Notes under the pieces: model-generated
Database searches by the model: none
The model's input: the letters and a program-made list of their open reading frames with translations, nothing else
What the model was told of the DNA's origin: nothing
In this document: positions 25,736-36,101 of the stretch, in pieces
Numbering within the stretch: the stretch's first letter is position 1
Layout of the letters: each line of letters starts with the position of its first letter
Source of the DNA: Glycomyces tenuis DSM 44171
Lineage (GTDB): Bacteria > Actinomycetota > Actinomycetes > Mycobacteriales > Micromonosporaceae
Assembly (NCBI RefSeq): GCF_000427885.1
Contig: NZ_KE386602.1
Coordinates: forward strand, 1 to 64,000
Length of the DNA stretch: 64,000 nt
Direction: 5' to 3'
Program-made: the position numbers and the translations under genes

Positions 25736-28057
25736 TCAGGCAAGCTCTTGATACAGGGCGCTCAACTGAGCGGTCAGGTCCTCGCAGACCTGCCGCGCCC
25801 GCTCGTCGACGGGCCCCGAGATCACGTTCGCCTCGAAGACGAGGGCGCCGTCCGCGAACGAGTACTTGAACTCCTGGTACGACGAGCTCTCGAACACGGC
25901 GGTGAAGCCGTTCCCGCCTTCGAGCCCGGCGACCTCGTAGTCGCTGCTCTCGTGGTAGGCGCGGTCCTCGCCGAGCGCGGCCTCGGCCTGCTGCGCGTCG
26001 TCCCACTGCTCCACCACCATGATCAGGTACCGCGAGCCGGGTCCGAAGTAGCCGCATTCGAGGTGGCCGTACGGCTCCTCCGCATCGGCGTCGGCGCCGA
26101 AGGTCCACGCGTTGTGCCGCGATTCGTCCGCTTGGACGCCGTAGTCGCCCCCGGCCGAGGTCCCGAACATCTCCTCGGCGCCGGTGAGCTCGAGCATGTC
26201 GCAGGTGTCCCAATGGAAATAGGCGCTTTCCGGAACCGGCGCCGGAGCGGCGGCCGAGCTCTCGTCGAGCGGCTCCAGGTCCGGCGGCTCCTCGGCCGAC
26301 TCACCGGGCCGGTCCCCGCTGTACGAGTCGTAGGCGTCGCATTGGTACTCCTCGGACGCCGGACGCTCCTCGAGCAGCGCTCGGCCGTGCGCCCAGCCGT
26401 AGTTCCACGCCAGCGCCGGGCGGTCGCCGCCGTACCGCCGGTCGGTGTTGCCGATGACGCAGTCGTACTCGTCGTCCGGCAGCTCGGCCAGCGCGTCGGC
26501 GGCGTCGGCCGACAGCCCCGCCGCGTAGGACCAGTCGAACTTCCCCGTCTCCTCGAAGCGGTCCACGTTGTACTGCGCGATGACCCCGTCCGGGTTGACC
26601 GCCGCCAGACCCAGCAGCACCGCCGCCCCCGAGCCCAGGACCGCCCGCGGCAGCCACGTCGCGCGCAGCTTCCAGCAGCACACCAGGACCAGCGCGAACA
26701 GGATCGCCAGCCAGATCTCCACGGTGAACACCCACAGCCGCAGCCGCGTCAGCCCGAACGACTCGAAGTACCGGCTCATGCGGAGCATCGCCGAGGCCAC
26801 GATCGCCAAGGACATCACGCACAGCCCGCCCAGGAGGATCCTGGTGACCCAGCGATCGGCCCTGGTCCGCCGCGGCGCCTTCCACGCCGCCACCCCGATG
26901 ACCGCCAGCGCCAGCACCGCGACGACGCTCAACTGCCAGAATCCGCTCCTGGCGTACTCGGCCATCGTCAGGCCGGCGGTCTCCATGACGTATTCGTCGC
27001 CGCCGTACAGCACCCTCGCCTGCAAGGCGATGAATGCCGCGAACAGCAGGTTCAGCGCCCCCAGCGGCACCGCGAGCTCGAAGCGCGAGGCGGGCCTCGG
27101 CTCGGTCGGGTACTCGGGATCGAAGCGCGGCCTCGCGACCGCCGTGTACGTCCACAGCAGGACCAGCCCGAACAGCAGGCACGTCAGCACCGTGCGCCAG
27201 AACAGCGAGGGCAGGTTGGTCTCGGGGATCAGGTTCGCCGCGATCGCGGCGAAGTTCGAGTCGGCCGCGGCGAACAGGCCGCCGAAGACCACCAGCAGGC
27301 CCACCGTGATCGTGATGACCCGCAGGTTCCGCATCGCGTTGCCCTCCTGGTCCGGATGCCGGTAGCCCCGGTTCGCCCAGCGGAACGCGCCGGCCAGCCC
27401 GCCGAGGTACCCGAAGGCCGCCAAGGCGATCCCCGAGAAGCGGGACGGCGGCGCGAGGACCAGCGGGGTCAGCAGCAGCGCGGTGATCGCGCACAGCCCC
27501 ACGATCCAGCCCGCGTCGCGGACCGCCGCGACCGCCCACAGGCCCGCGACCAGGACCGCGCCGGGGACGCGGACGGCCAGCGCCTCCCGGCCGCTCGCCA
27601 CCATCGGCAGCGCCACCGTCGCGACGCCGGTGAGCGCCAAGCCGATTCCGACGCCCGCGCCGTGGAACGCCGCAACGCCGCCGAACAGCGCCACCAGCGC
27701 GCACGCGAAGGTGATGTACTGCGGCGCTCCGACATCGGGGATCCGCCACCTGCTGCGCGGGGGCGGGTACTGCGGAGGGTACGGGCCGACCTGGACCGGC
27801 CCGGTGTACGGGTGGTCCGCGAACTTCGCGGGGACCGGCGCCCATTCCATCTGCGCCGGTGGGGGAGCGGTGGCCGGAGGAGCGTCCTGCTCCGGTGCGG
27901 CGTCCGCAGCCTCGGGAGCCGGTGCGGCCTCCTCGGCCTCGGGAGCCGCGCTCTGCTCGGTGCCGCCGGGTTCGTCTGCCGCAGTCGGTTCAGCGACCGG
28001 ACGCCCTTCGGCGTCCTCCGGCGTCTGCGGCGTGGGGGGTTCTTCGTCGGTGCTCAT
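25736..28057 (-). CDS. large multi-pass membrane protein (DUF4173/DUF4153-type) with C-terminal extracytoplasmic domain
   Basis: An ATG at 28057 with GAGAAGG upstream gives 773 residues. A disordered Ala/Pro/Glu-rich N-terminus (1-100) precedes about 12-13 hydrophobic helices (110-500) that include the DUF4173 hallmarks RTVLTCLLFGLVLLWTYTAV and LTRLRLWVFTVEIWLAI...NPDGVIAQYNVDRF. A further 250 polar residues (about 520-773) sit outside the membrane block and hold several Cys residues and a PASTA-unlike alpha/beta pattern. The membrane part is known only as a conserved family. The long extracytoplasmic tail is unusual and may be a sensor or cell-wall-facing module. Confidence 0.75.
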   Translation of the reverse strand: MSTDEEPPTPQTPEDAEGRPVAEPTAADEPGGTEQSAAPEAEEAAPAPEAADAAPEQDAPPATAPPPAQMEWAPVPAKFADHPYTGPVQVGPYPPQYPPPRSRWRIPDVGAPQYITFACALVALFGGVAAFHGAGVGIGLALTGVATVALPMVASGREALAVRVPGAVLVAGLWAVAAVRDAGWIVGLCAITALLLTPLVLAPPSRFSGIALAAFGYLGGLAGAFRWANRGYRHPDQEGNAMRNLRVITITVGLLVVFGGLFAAADSNFAAIAANLIPETNLPSLFWRTVLTCLLFGLVLLWTYTAVARPRFDPEYPTEPRPASRFELAVPLGALNLLFAAFIALQARVLYGGDEYVMETAGLTMAEYARSGFWQLSVVAVLALAVIGVAAWKAPRRTRADRWVTRILLGGLCVMSLAIVASAMLRMSRYFESFGLTRLRLWVFTVEIWLAILFALVLVCCWKLRATWLPRAVLGSGAAVLLGLAAVNPDGVIAQYNVDRFEETGKFDWSYAAGLSADAADALAELPDDEYDCVIGNTDRRYGGDRPALAWNYGWAHGRALLEERPASEEYQCDAYDSYSGDRPGESAEEPPDLEPLDESSAAAPAPVPESAYFHWDTCDMLELTGAEEMFGTSAGGDYGVQADESRHNAWTFGADADAEEPYGHLECGYFGPGSRYLIMVVEQWDDAQQAEAALGEDRAYHESSDYEVAGLEGGNGFTAVFESSSYQEFKYSFADGALVFEANVISGPVDERARQVCEDLTAQLSALYQELA

Positions 28058-28227
28058 GCGAAGCCTTCTCGTCGGAGGACCCGAAGAATAGCGCACCCGC
28101 GCTGCTCAGCTGCGGCCTCGCATCGTGAACGAGCACCTCACCACTGGGGATACCGCCCACAATGGTGCAATTCGAGCCGTGGATGCGATCCGGTGCGCCG
28201 GATCCGACCCTGTGGTTCACTGGAATC

Positions 28228-28932
28228 GTGGTGGCAGGCGACGACACGGGCCCGGGGTCCCTCGGCAATCGCCTCAACTGGCTGCGCGCCGGCGTGCTCG
28301 GCGCGAACGACGGCATCGTGTCCACCGCGGGCATCGTCCTCGGCGTCGCCGGCGCGACCACCGACCGCGCCACGATCATGGTCTCCGGGCTCGCCGGGCT
28401 CGTCGCGGGCGCCCTGTCCATGGCCGGCGGCGAGTACACCTCCGTCTCGACCCAGCGCGACACCGAGGCGACACTGGTCGACGCCACCGAGAGGGAACTG
28501 GCCGAGGATCCGGAGGCGGCCGAGGACGACCTGGCCGAGAGCCTCGAAGCCAGGGGCCTGTCGGCCTCGACGTCGCGGCTGGTCGCCCGCGAGCTGGCGG
28601 AGCTCGACCCGCTCGGGGCCCGCTCCCAGCTCGAGTTCGGGCTCGACCCCGAGGAGCTCACCAGTCCGTGGCAGGCGGCGCTCTCGTCGTTCGTCAGCTT
28701 CACCTGCGGGGCGCTGCTGCCGCTGGTGGCGATCGGCGTGCTGCCGCCGGGCGTCCGCGTCCTCGGCTGCGCGCTCGCGGTGGTCGTGGCGCTGGCGCTG
28801 ACCGGCTACACCTCGGCGAGGCTCGGCGGGGCGCCGCCGGTCCGGGCGATGCTGCGGGTCATGGCCGTCGGCGCGGCCACGATGGTCATCACCTACTCGG
28901 TCGGCTCCCTGTTCGGGGTCGCCACCGCCTAG
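28228..28932 (+). CDS. VIT1/CCC1-family Fe2+/Mn2+ transporter
   Basis: The GTG at 28228 gives 234 residues; an ATG at 28162 would add 22. The family start LRAGVLGANDGIVSTAGIVLGVAGA is intact, followed by GLAGLVAGALSMAGGEYTSVSTQRD, the conserved metal-path helix. The cytoplasmic ELAEDPEA...EARGLS region has acidic residues that bind metal in VIT proteins. Two C-terminal helices include SFTCGALLPL. It exports or stores iron or manganese. Its TAG stop and that of the convergent TetR gene overlap at CTAG (28929-28932). Confidence 0.88.
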   Translation: MVAGDDTGPGSLGNRLNWLRAGVLGANDGIVSTAGIVLGVAGATTDRATIMVSGLAGLVAGALSMAGGEYTSVSTQRDTEATLVDATERELAEDPEAAEDDLAESLEARGLSASTSRLVARELAELDPLGARSQLEFGLDPEELTSPWQAALSSFVSFTCGALLPLVAIGVLPPGVRVLGCALAVVVALALTGYTSARLGGAPPVRAMLRVMAVGAATMVITYSVGSLFGVATA

Positions 28933-29543
28933 CGGGTGAGGTGCTCGACCGGCATCGTCAGGTACCGGTCGATGGTCGGTCCGATGGTCTCGGCGAGCTC
29001 CTCGACGCCCAATGAGGCGAGCGGTTCGAGCTTGAGGATGTAGCGGGCCACGACGAGCCCGAAGATCTGCGTGGCGACGAAGTTCGCGCGGACGTCGACA
29101 TGGTCGACCTCGGCGCCGAGGACGTCCTCGACGGTCTTCACGATGCGGTGCTCGAACATCTGCTTGAGGACGAATGACATCGCCGGTTTGGACAGGCTGG
29201 TGCGAACGACGGCGAGGAGCTTGTCCGAGTGCGGCCCGTCCCAGATGGCCACGAACGCGCGCATGAGCCGCCCGCCCGCGCCCTCGACGCCTCCCTCTTT
29301 GAGCACGGCCGCGACCTCGGGAGCGGGGTCCAGCGGCAGTTCGACGGCGGCGAGGAACAGGTCGTCCTTGGAACCGAAGTAGTGGTGGATCAGCGAGGGG
29401 TCGACACCGGCCTGGGCGGCGATGCGCCGCATGCTGACCGACTCGTACCCCTCGTCCGCGAACATGGCGCGGGCGGCGGCCAGGATCTCGGTCCTGGTGT
29501 CGGGCTTGCCTGACCGCCGTCCGCTTCGCTTGGCTCTGACCAC
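28929..29543 (-). CDS. TetR-family repressor of the adjacent ABC efflux operon
   Basis: 204 residues, GTG start. The N-terminal TetR HTH (about 16-62) reads RTEILAAARAMFADEGYESVSMRRIAAQAGVDPSLIHHYFGSKDDLF, a textbook match. The C-terminal domain resembles TetR_C_17-like regulators. It is the last gene of an ATPase-permease-TetR operon (nine-bp gap). Two 20-bp inverted repeats ahead of the ATPase gene are the likely operator, so the operon would be autoregulated and released by a ligand that the exporter also pumps. Confidence 0.9.
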   Translation of the reverse strand: MVRAKRSGRRSGKPDTRTEILAAARAMFADEGYESVSMRRIAAQAGVDPSLIHHYFGSKDDLFLAAVELPLDPAPEVAAVLKEGGVEGAGGRLMRAFVAIWDGPHSDKLLAVVRTSLSKPAMSFVLKQMFEHRIVKTVEDVLGAEVDHVDVRANFVATQIFGLVVARYILKLEPLASLGVEELAETIGPTIDRYLTMPVEHLTR

Positions 29544-29552
29544 AGGCGGAGC

Positions 29553-30290
29553 CTAACCGGTCCGCCGTCTGAGCGTGGCGGCACCGAGGACGGTTGCGAC
29601 GACGACCGCACCGGCGACGATGCCGAGGTCGCCCCACATCTCGGCGGTGAGGTCCGAGGAGGCCTGCACCTGCTGGAGGGCCTTGACCGCATAGGTGAGC
29701 GGCAGCGCGTCGGAGACGCCCTGGAGCCATCCGGCCATCTCCTCCCGCGGCCAGATGAGCCCGCACAGGAAGATCTGCGGGACGATGAGCACCGGCATGA
29801 ACTGGACGGCCTGGAACTCGGTGGCGGCGAACGCGGAGACGAGCAGGCCGAGGACCATGCCGAACACGGAGGTGACGATCGCGATGAGGGCCACCATCCA
29901 CGCTGAGCCGACGGTGTCGAGGTCGAGCCACAGGTAGGCCACGGCGGCGGCGACGCCGGTCTGCGCGGCGGCGCACACGCCGAAGGCGATGGCGTAGCCG
30001 CCGACGAGGTCCATTTTGGCCGTCGGAGTGGTCATCAGCCGCTCCAGCGTCCCGGCTGTGCGTTCGCGCTGCATCGTGATCGAGGTCAGCAGGAACATGA
30101 TCACGAACGGGAAGACCGCCAGCAGGATGAGCCCCACGCGGTCGAACATCTGCGGCGAGTCCTCCATGATGGCGCTGATGAGCGCGATGATGAGCGCCGG
30201 GACGGCGAGGATGAGGACGACGGTGCGGCGGTCGTTGAGCAGCTGGCGCAGGATGCGCCCGGCGGTGATGAACGTGATGCGGAGCGACAT
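29553..30290 (-). CDS. ABC-2 type transporter permease
   Basis: 245 residues with six hydrophobic segments. LLNDRRTVVLILAVPALIIALI, the coupling region MQRERTAGTLERLMTTPTAK, and PVLIVPQIFLCGLIWPREEMAGWLQ before the last helices are hallmarks of ABC-2 membrane proteins in drug or antibiotic efflux. The start codon follows the ATPase stop with one base between, so the two subunits are made together. Confidence 0.92.
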   Translation of the reverse strand: MSLRITFITAGRILRQLLNDRRTVVLILAVPALIIALISAIMEDSPQMFDRVGLILLAVFPFVIMFLLTSITMQRERTAGTLERLMTTPTAKMDLVGGYAIAFGVCAAAQTGVAAAVAYLWLDLDTVGSAWMVALIAIVTSVFGMVLGLLVSAFAATEFQAVQFMPVLIVPQIFLCGLIWPREEMAGWLQGVSDALPLTYAVKALQQVQASSDLTAEMWGDLGIVAGAVVVATVLGAATLRRRTG

Positions 30291-30291
30291 G

Positions 30292-31029
30292 TCAGCTGGT
30301 CCTCTCCAGTTCGCGGATGAGGTGGAGGAACGCGGATTCGAGGTTGGCGGAGCCGGTGGAGGCGCGCAGGTCGGCGGGGGTGTCGTCGGCGATGAACCGG
30401 CCCTCGCGCACCAGCAGGAGCCGGTCGCAGCGGTCGGCCTCGTCCATGACGTGGCTGGAGACGAGGAGGGTGCGCCCGGCGGCGGCGAGATCGCGGAACT
30501 GATTCCACAGCTCTTCGCGGATGACCGGGTCGAGCCCGACGGTCGGCTCGTCGAGGACCAGGACCTCGGGGTCGCATACCAGGGCGCACGCCAGCGAGGT
30601 GCGGGTCTTCTGGCCGCCGGAGAGGTTCGCGGCCAGTTGGCCCGCGTGGTCGTGCATGCCGACGGCGTCGATGGCGGACATCGCCTCCTTCCGGCTGCGC
30701 CCGTACAGGGAGGCGAAGTAGGCCACATTGGATTTGACGCTGAGGTCGGGGTAGATCGCCGCGTCCTGGGTGACGTAGGCGACGCGGCCCCGCAGGCCCT
30801 TGGAGCCGGCGGGCTCGCCGAGGACGGTGACGGTGCCGGATTTGATCTTCTGCGTGCCGACGATGGAGCGGATGAGGGTGGTCTTGCCCGAGCCCGAGGG
30901 GCCGAGCAGGCCGGTGACGGACCCGGCGGGGATGGCGGTGGAGACGTCGAGCAGCACGGTCCGGCCGCCGCGTTCGACGACCAGGCGGTCCACGGCGATG
31001 GCGGGCGGTGCGGGGTTGTCGGGTGGCAT
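30292..31029 (-). CDS. ABC transporter ATPase, efflux type
   Basis: 245 residues from the ATG at 31029 with GGAGG six bases upstream. Walker A is GPSGSGKTT, Q-loop YVTQDAAIY, signature NLSGGQKTRTSLA, Walker B VLVLDEPTVGLDP and H-loop VSSHVMDEADRCD. This DrrA/YadG-like ATPase energises the adjacent permease. It is the first gene of the operon and lies directly behind the twin operators. Confidence 0.94.
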   Translation of the reverse strand: MPPDNPAPPAIAVDRLVVERGGRTVLLDVSTAIPAGSVTGLLGPSGSGKTTLIRSIVGTQKIKSGTVTVLGEPAGSKGLRGRVAYVTQDAAIYPDLSVKSNVAYFASLYGRSRKEAMSAIDAVGMHDHAGQLAANLSGGQKTRTSLACALVCDPEVLVLDEPTVGLDPVIREELWNQFRDLAAAGRTLLVSSHVMDEADRCDRLLLVREGRFIADDTPADLRASTGSANLESAFLHLIRELERTS

Positions 31030-31042
31030 GGGAGCCTCCAAT

Positions 31043-31096
31043 AATTCAACGACTAATGAATTAAAGGTACCACGGAAATTCATCATGCAATGAATT
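31043..31096. promoter_or_regulatory. twin 20-bp operators for the TetR regulator
   Basis: Two inverted repeats of identical form, AATTCA-N8-TGAATT, lie at 31043-31062 and 31077-31096, centres 34 bp apart. Both also share AATGAATT at the right arm. They stand 14 bp upstream of the ATPase start, in a region otherwise lacking AT-rich sequence. A TetR gene ends the same operon, so these are its likely binding sites. Confidence 0.78.
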
Positions 31097-31321
31097 ATTG
31101 TAGTTCCGGCTCGGCCCGCCCTCACCCGAATCGCGATGCTCCGGCCCGGGCGAGGCCGCCGGGCGCTGCCCGGAGGCCGACACGACCGCTCAGGACCTTG
31201 CCGGCGTCTCGTACGGTCGTGACGGAACACCTGACAAAGGCGGCCGGGCGCGGCCCACGAGGGCCGTTCAGGCGAGGGCGTGACGGCGCGGCCGACCGGG
31301 CGGCGGAAGGAGGCGATCGCG

Positions 31322-31765
31322 ATGCGGCTGCTGCGGAGTTTCAGATGGCCCGAGATCGAGCTCTACGGCGCTCGCACCCGCGGGGACGTGAAGCGGCTGT
31401 CCGTGGCGGAACTGGAACGGCTGACGGCGATCGCCACGGAGAATCCGGAGTGGAGCGCCAACGGCCGCCCCCAGTGGCTCGAGCGCCACCGGGGCGACAT
31501 CGAGAGCGTGATGCTCACGGTGTTCGGGACCGAAGGCCCGGCCGTCTACCGCTGCATGGTGGCGGCCAGGCTCGCCGATGACTCGAAGCGCGGTTTCACC
31601 CTGGACGTCTCCGCATCCGACTTCGACCGCCTGCCCGATGTGCCGCTGAGCGAGGTCGTCTCGCTCGCGCACATGCACCTGCTCGGCTACCCGCCCCAGG
31701 AGCTCGACCGGGATCAAGAGGAGAGCTGGCGCGGGACCGAACGGCCCGCCGACGGCGAGGGGTGA
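31322..31765 (+). CDS. protein of unknown function
   Basis: The ATG at 31322 has AAGGAGG nine bases upstream and gives a soluble, acidic 147-residue protein. There is no signal peptide or membrane helix. Segments such as PEIELYGARTRGDVKRLSVAELERL and HMHLLGYPPQELDRDQEESW do not match a family I know. Codon use is like that of its neighbours and the SD is strong, so it is probably a real gene. It is separated from the convergent phoX-like gene by a long hairpin. Confidence 0.6.
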   Translation: MRLLRSFRWPEIELYGARTRGDVKRLSVAELERLTAIATENPEWSANGRPQWLERHRGDIESVMLTVFGTEGPAVYRCMVAARLADDSKRGFTLDVSASDFDRLPDVPLSEVVSLAHMHLLGYPPQELDRDQEESWRGTERPADGEG

Positions 31766-31807
31766 GGAAGGGCGGTCCGCCGCGAGACCGGTCAGAGCCG
31801 CGGCTGG

Positions 31808-31912
31808 CCGGCGGTGAAAGCGAGAGATCCGGCCGCATGACTGGGCGGGCTCGCGTCTCGCGAGCCAGCCGCGGGGGACGTGCGTCATGCGGCCGGATCT
31901 TCTGGCCGCCGG
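31808..31912. terminator. nested long inverted repeat between convergent genes
   Basis: A perfect 17-bp arm pair, AGATCCGGCCGCATGAC (31825-31841) and its complement (31884-31900), encloses a second hairpin GGCTCGCG-TCT-CGCGAGCC (31848-31866). Shorter complementary blocks CCGGCGG/CCGCCGG extend the outer stem to about 31808-31912. It can fold as a two-storey stem on either strand. The place between two convergent genes fits a bidirectional terminator, though the size is more than needed. Confidence 0.75.
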
Positions 31913-31966
31913 TCTGGAGGTCCGGCGGCGGGGAGCGTGCTCTGGCTCGAGTGTGGGCTCAGCGCC

Positions 31967-33418
31967 TTACAGCACGCCCTTGTCCCAGGGGCCCCAGATG
32001 GCGATGGTGCGGCCGGGCTCCAGGCTCGGGTCGGTCGGGTCGCCGTTGGTGGCGCCCTGGATGTTGACGAACAGGACCTTGCCGTCGGGGGAGAAGGTCG
32101 CCCCGCACCACTCCCGGCTTCCCTCGTGGTAGACGAACGGGAAGATCTCGCCGTCGCGGGTCAGCCCGCGCACGGCCGGGAGGTCGCGGCTGGTGTCCTC
32201 GCACAGCACCAGGTTCCCGCTCGGGGAGACGGTGATGTTGTCCGGGTAGGACAGCAGTTCGGCATCAGGGGACTCGAAGACGAGCCGCAGGTGACCGCCG
32301 CTGCGGCCGTGGGGGATGTACTCCCAGATCTGCCCCTCGCCCTCGTCGCCGCCGGAGGTCGAGGCGATGTAGACCGCCCCGTTGCCCCACCAGCAGCCCT
32401 CCAGGCGCCCGAAGACGGCCGCCCCGCGGGCCCAGCCCTGGTTGAACACCGCGAGCGGCACCTCTTCGGCGTCGGCGGGGTCCGGATCGTCGATGTCGAC
32501 CCACTCGACCGGGATGGACCGCTTGGCCCGCTGGCCCGTGCGAGTGTCGTAGTTCCACTCGTCCTTGACCTTCAGCATCTGGAGCTGCCCGCCGTCGGCG
32601 AGCTCGCCGGGCGTGTTCGGCAGGAAGCGGTAGAACCCGGCGGTGCCCTGGTCCTCGGTCTCGTAGACGATCCCGGTGCCCGGGTCGACCGCGACGGCCT
32701 CGTGCACGAACCGGCCCATCGCCTTCAGCGGCACCGGAGCGACCTCCTGCGGCGCGTCGGCGGACACCTCGAAGACGTAGCCGTGCTCGGCGTCCCATCC
32801 CGCGCCGGTCCCGGCCGTGGTCTCCTCGCACGACAGCCAGGTGCGCCACGGCGTCGGCCCGCCCGCGCAGTTCACGATCGTGCCCGACAGCGACTGCCAG
32901 GCCTTCTCGAACACCGGCGCGTCCTGTTCCCAGCGGATCCACATCGTGGTGGTCCCGCCACCGCCGAGCGGGTCGTACCGGTTGTCCTTGCGCCCGGAGG
33001 GGGCCGCCTCGCCCGCGTCGGATCGCTCCTCGTGGTTGCGGACTATGCGCCAGACGTTGGGGTCATCGGTGGCGAAGCAGGCCATCGCGTCGTGGCCGAG
33101 CGGCACGGTGTTGCCGTCGGGCATGAGGCTCCCGGCCGTCGAGAACACGCGGAAGTCGAACTCCTCGGGCAGCCACAGGCTCTGCTCGAAACCCGACTCG
33201 GGGTCGGTGCGGGTCAACTTGCGCAGCTCGCCGTAGCCGCCGTTGTTCTCGGCGACCTTGTCCTTGTGGCCCTCCTCGGCGGAGGCGGCCCGGATGGTCA
33301 TGCCCTCCATGGCCGCGACGGCGAACAGCCCGCCGCCCGCGGCGGTCGCGCCGCGGCGCAGGAACGTGCGGCGGTTCGAGCCCTCAGTGGGGGCCACCCC
33401 GGAAGTCTGTGTGCTCAA
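31967..33418 (-). CDS. PhoX-like secreted alkaline phosphatase (DUF839)
   Basis: A TTG start at 33418 with AAGGAG six bases upstream gives 483 residues. A twin-arginine signal (NRRTFLRRGATAAGGGLFAVAA) is followed by a DUF839/PhoX beta-propeller. Landmarks are GHDAMACF, RNHEE, CAGGPTPWRTWLSCEET, GRFVHEAVAVDPGTGIVYETED and SYPDNITVSPSGNLVLCED. PhoX enzymes are Tat-exported, Ca/Fe-dependent phosphomonoesterases made under phosphate limitation. A direct-repeat PHO-box-like element lies upstream (33489-33517). Confidence 0.85.
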   Translation of the reverse strand: MSTQTSGVAPTEGSNRRTFLRRGATAAGGGLFAVAAMEGMTIRAASAEEGHKDKVAENNGGYGELRKLTRTDPESGFEQSLWLPEEFDFRVFSTAGSLMPDGNTVPLGHDAMACFATDDPNVWRIVRNHEERSDAGEAAPSGRKDNRYDPLGGGGTTTMWIRWEQDAPVFEKAWQSLSGTIVNCAGGPTPWRTWLSCEETTAGTGAGWDAEHGYVFEVSADAPQEVAPVPLKAMGRFVHEAVAVDPGTGIVYETEDQGTAGFYRFLPNTPGELADGGQLQMLKVKDEWNYDTRTGQRAKRSIPVEWVDIDDPDPADAEEVPLAVFNQGWARGAAVFGRLEGCWWGNGAVYIASTSGGDEGEGQIWEYIPHGRSGGHLRLVFESPDAELLSYPDNITVSPSGNLVLCEDTSRDLPAVRGLTRDGEIFPFVYHEGSREWCGATFSPDGKVLFVNIQGATNGDPTDPSLEPGRTIAIWGPWDKGVL

Positions 33419-33488
33419 GATCTGCTCCTTCTGCGGGTCTCATTGCGTCACTGTCAGCACAGATGTTTCCGACCGCAGGGGAGAAGCA

Positions 33489-33517
33489 GGGAATCGGAAC
33501 ATGAACAGCAGTTGACC
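33489..33517 (-). promoter_or_regulatory. candidate PHO box (PhoP direct repeats)
   Basis: On the minus strand three heptamers in 11-bp register read GGTCAAC, GTTCATG and GATTCCC. Against the Streptomyces PHO-box unit GTTCACC they match 5/7, 5/7 and 4/7. The site lies about 70-100 bp upstream of the PhoX-like gene. Spacing is exact and the match moderate. The functional context supports the call. Confidence 0.5.
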
Positions 33518-33527
33518 ACCTGCATAA

Positions 33528-35765
<2,238 letters not shown>

Positions 35766-36101
35766 TCACAATCCGATAACGATCCGTATTCCCATACGGG
35801 GGCGGCCTCGTTACAACAAGGCAGAGTCAATGCGTGGAACCGCGCCGCGCCGCCACACCGGGTCGTCTCGTCCCGCCCCAGGCGGCCGGCAGGCGTGTGC
35901 CCGCGCGGGCCGAGGCCGTCGCCGATGAGTGGACAACGGTTTCTGTCACGAGCATGTCGCACCTGGTCACATCTGTGCCGCATGCGCTGCCGGCGTTGTC
36001 TGGGAGCGAAATTCGCGATATGACAGAGGAGTCGGTCACGGTCGATCAACGGTGATTCTGGCGCGTCACCCATTGACGGCCGTGGCAGTGGGAGGAGCGA
36101 T
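35766..36101 (+). other. ligA to GGDEF-EAL spacer
   Basis: No gene is supported in these 336 bp. A small hairpin CCGTAT-TCCC-ATACGG (35784-35799) lies just after ligA and may end its transcript. A short frame beginning at 35929 reads CHEHVAPGHICAACAAG but lacks an SD. I looked for a c-di-GMP riboswitch ahead of the GGDEF-EAL gene and saw no recognisable core. Confidence 0.4.

Noticed and set aside
35834-36055. 73-codon ORF between ligA and the GGDEF-EAL gene
   Set aside because: No ribosome site, random-looking composition and an overlapping competing frame of equal quality.
35766-36101. c-di-GMP riboswitch ahead of the GGDEF-EAL gene
   Set aside because: No recognisable GEMM-like core or paired helices could be aligned by eye.
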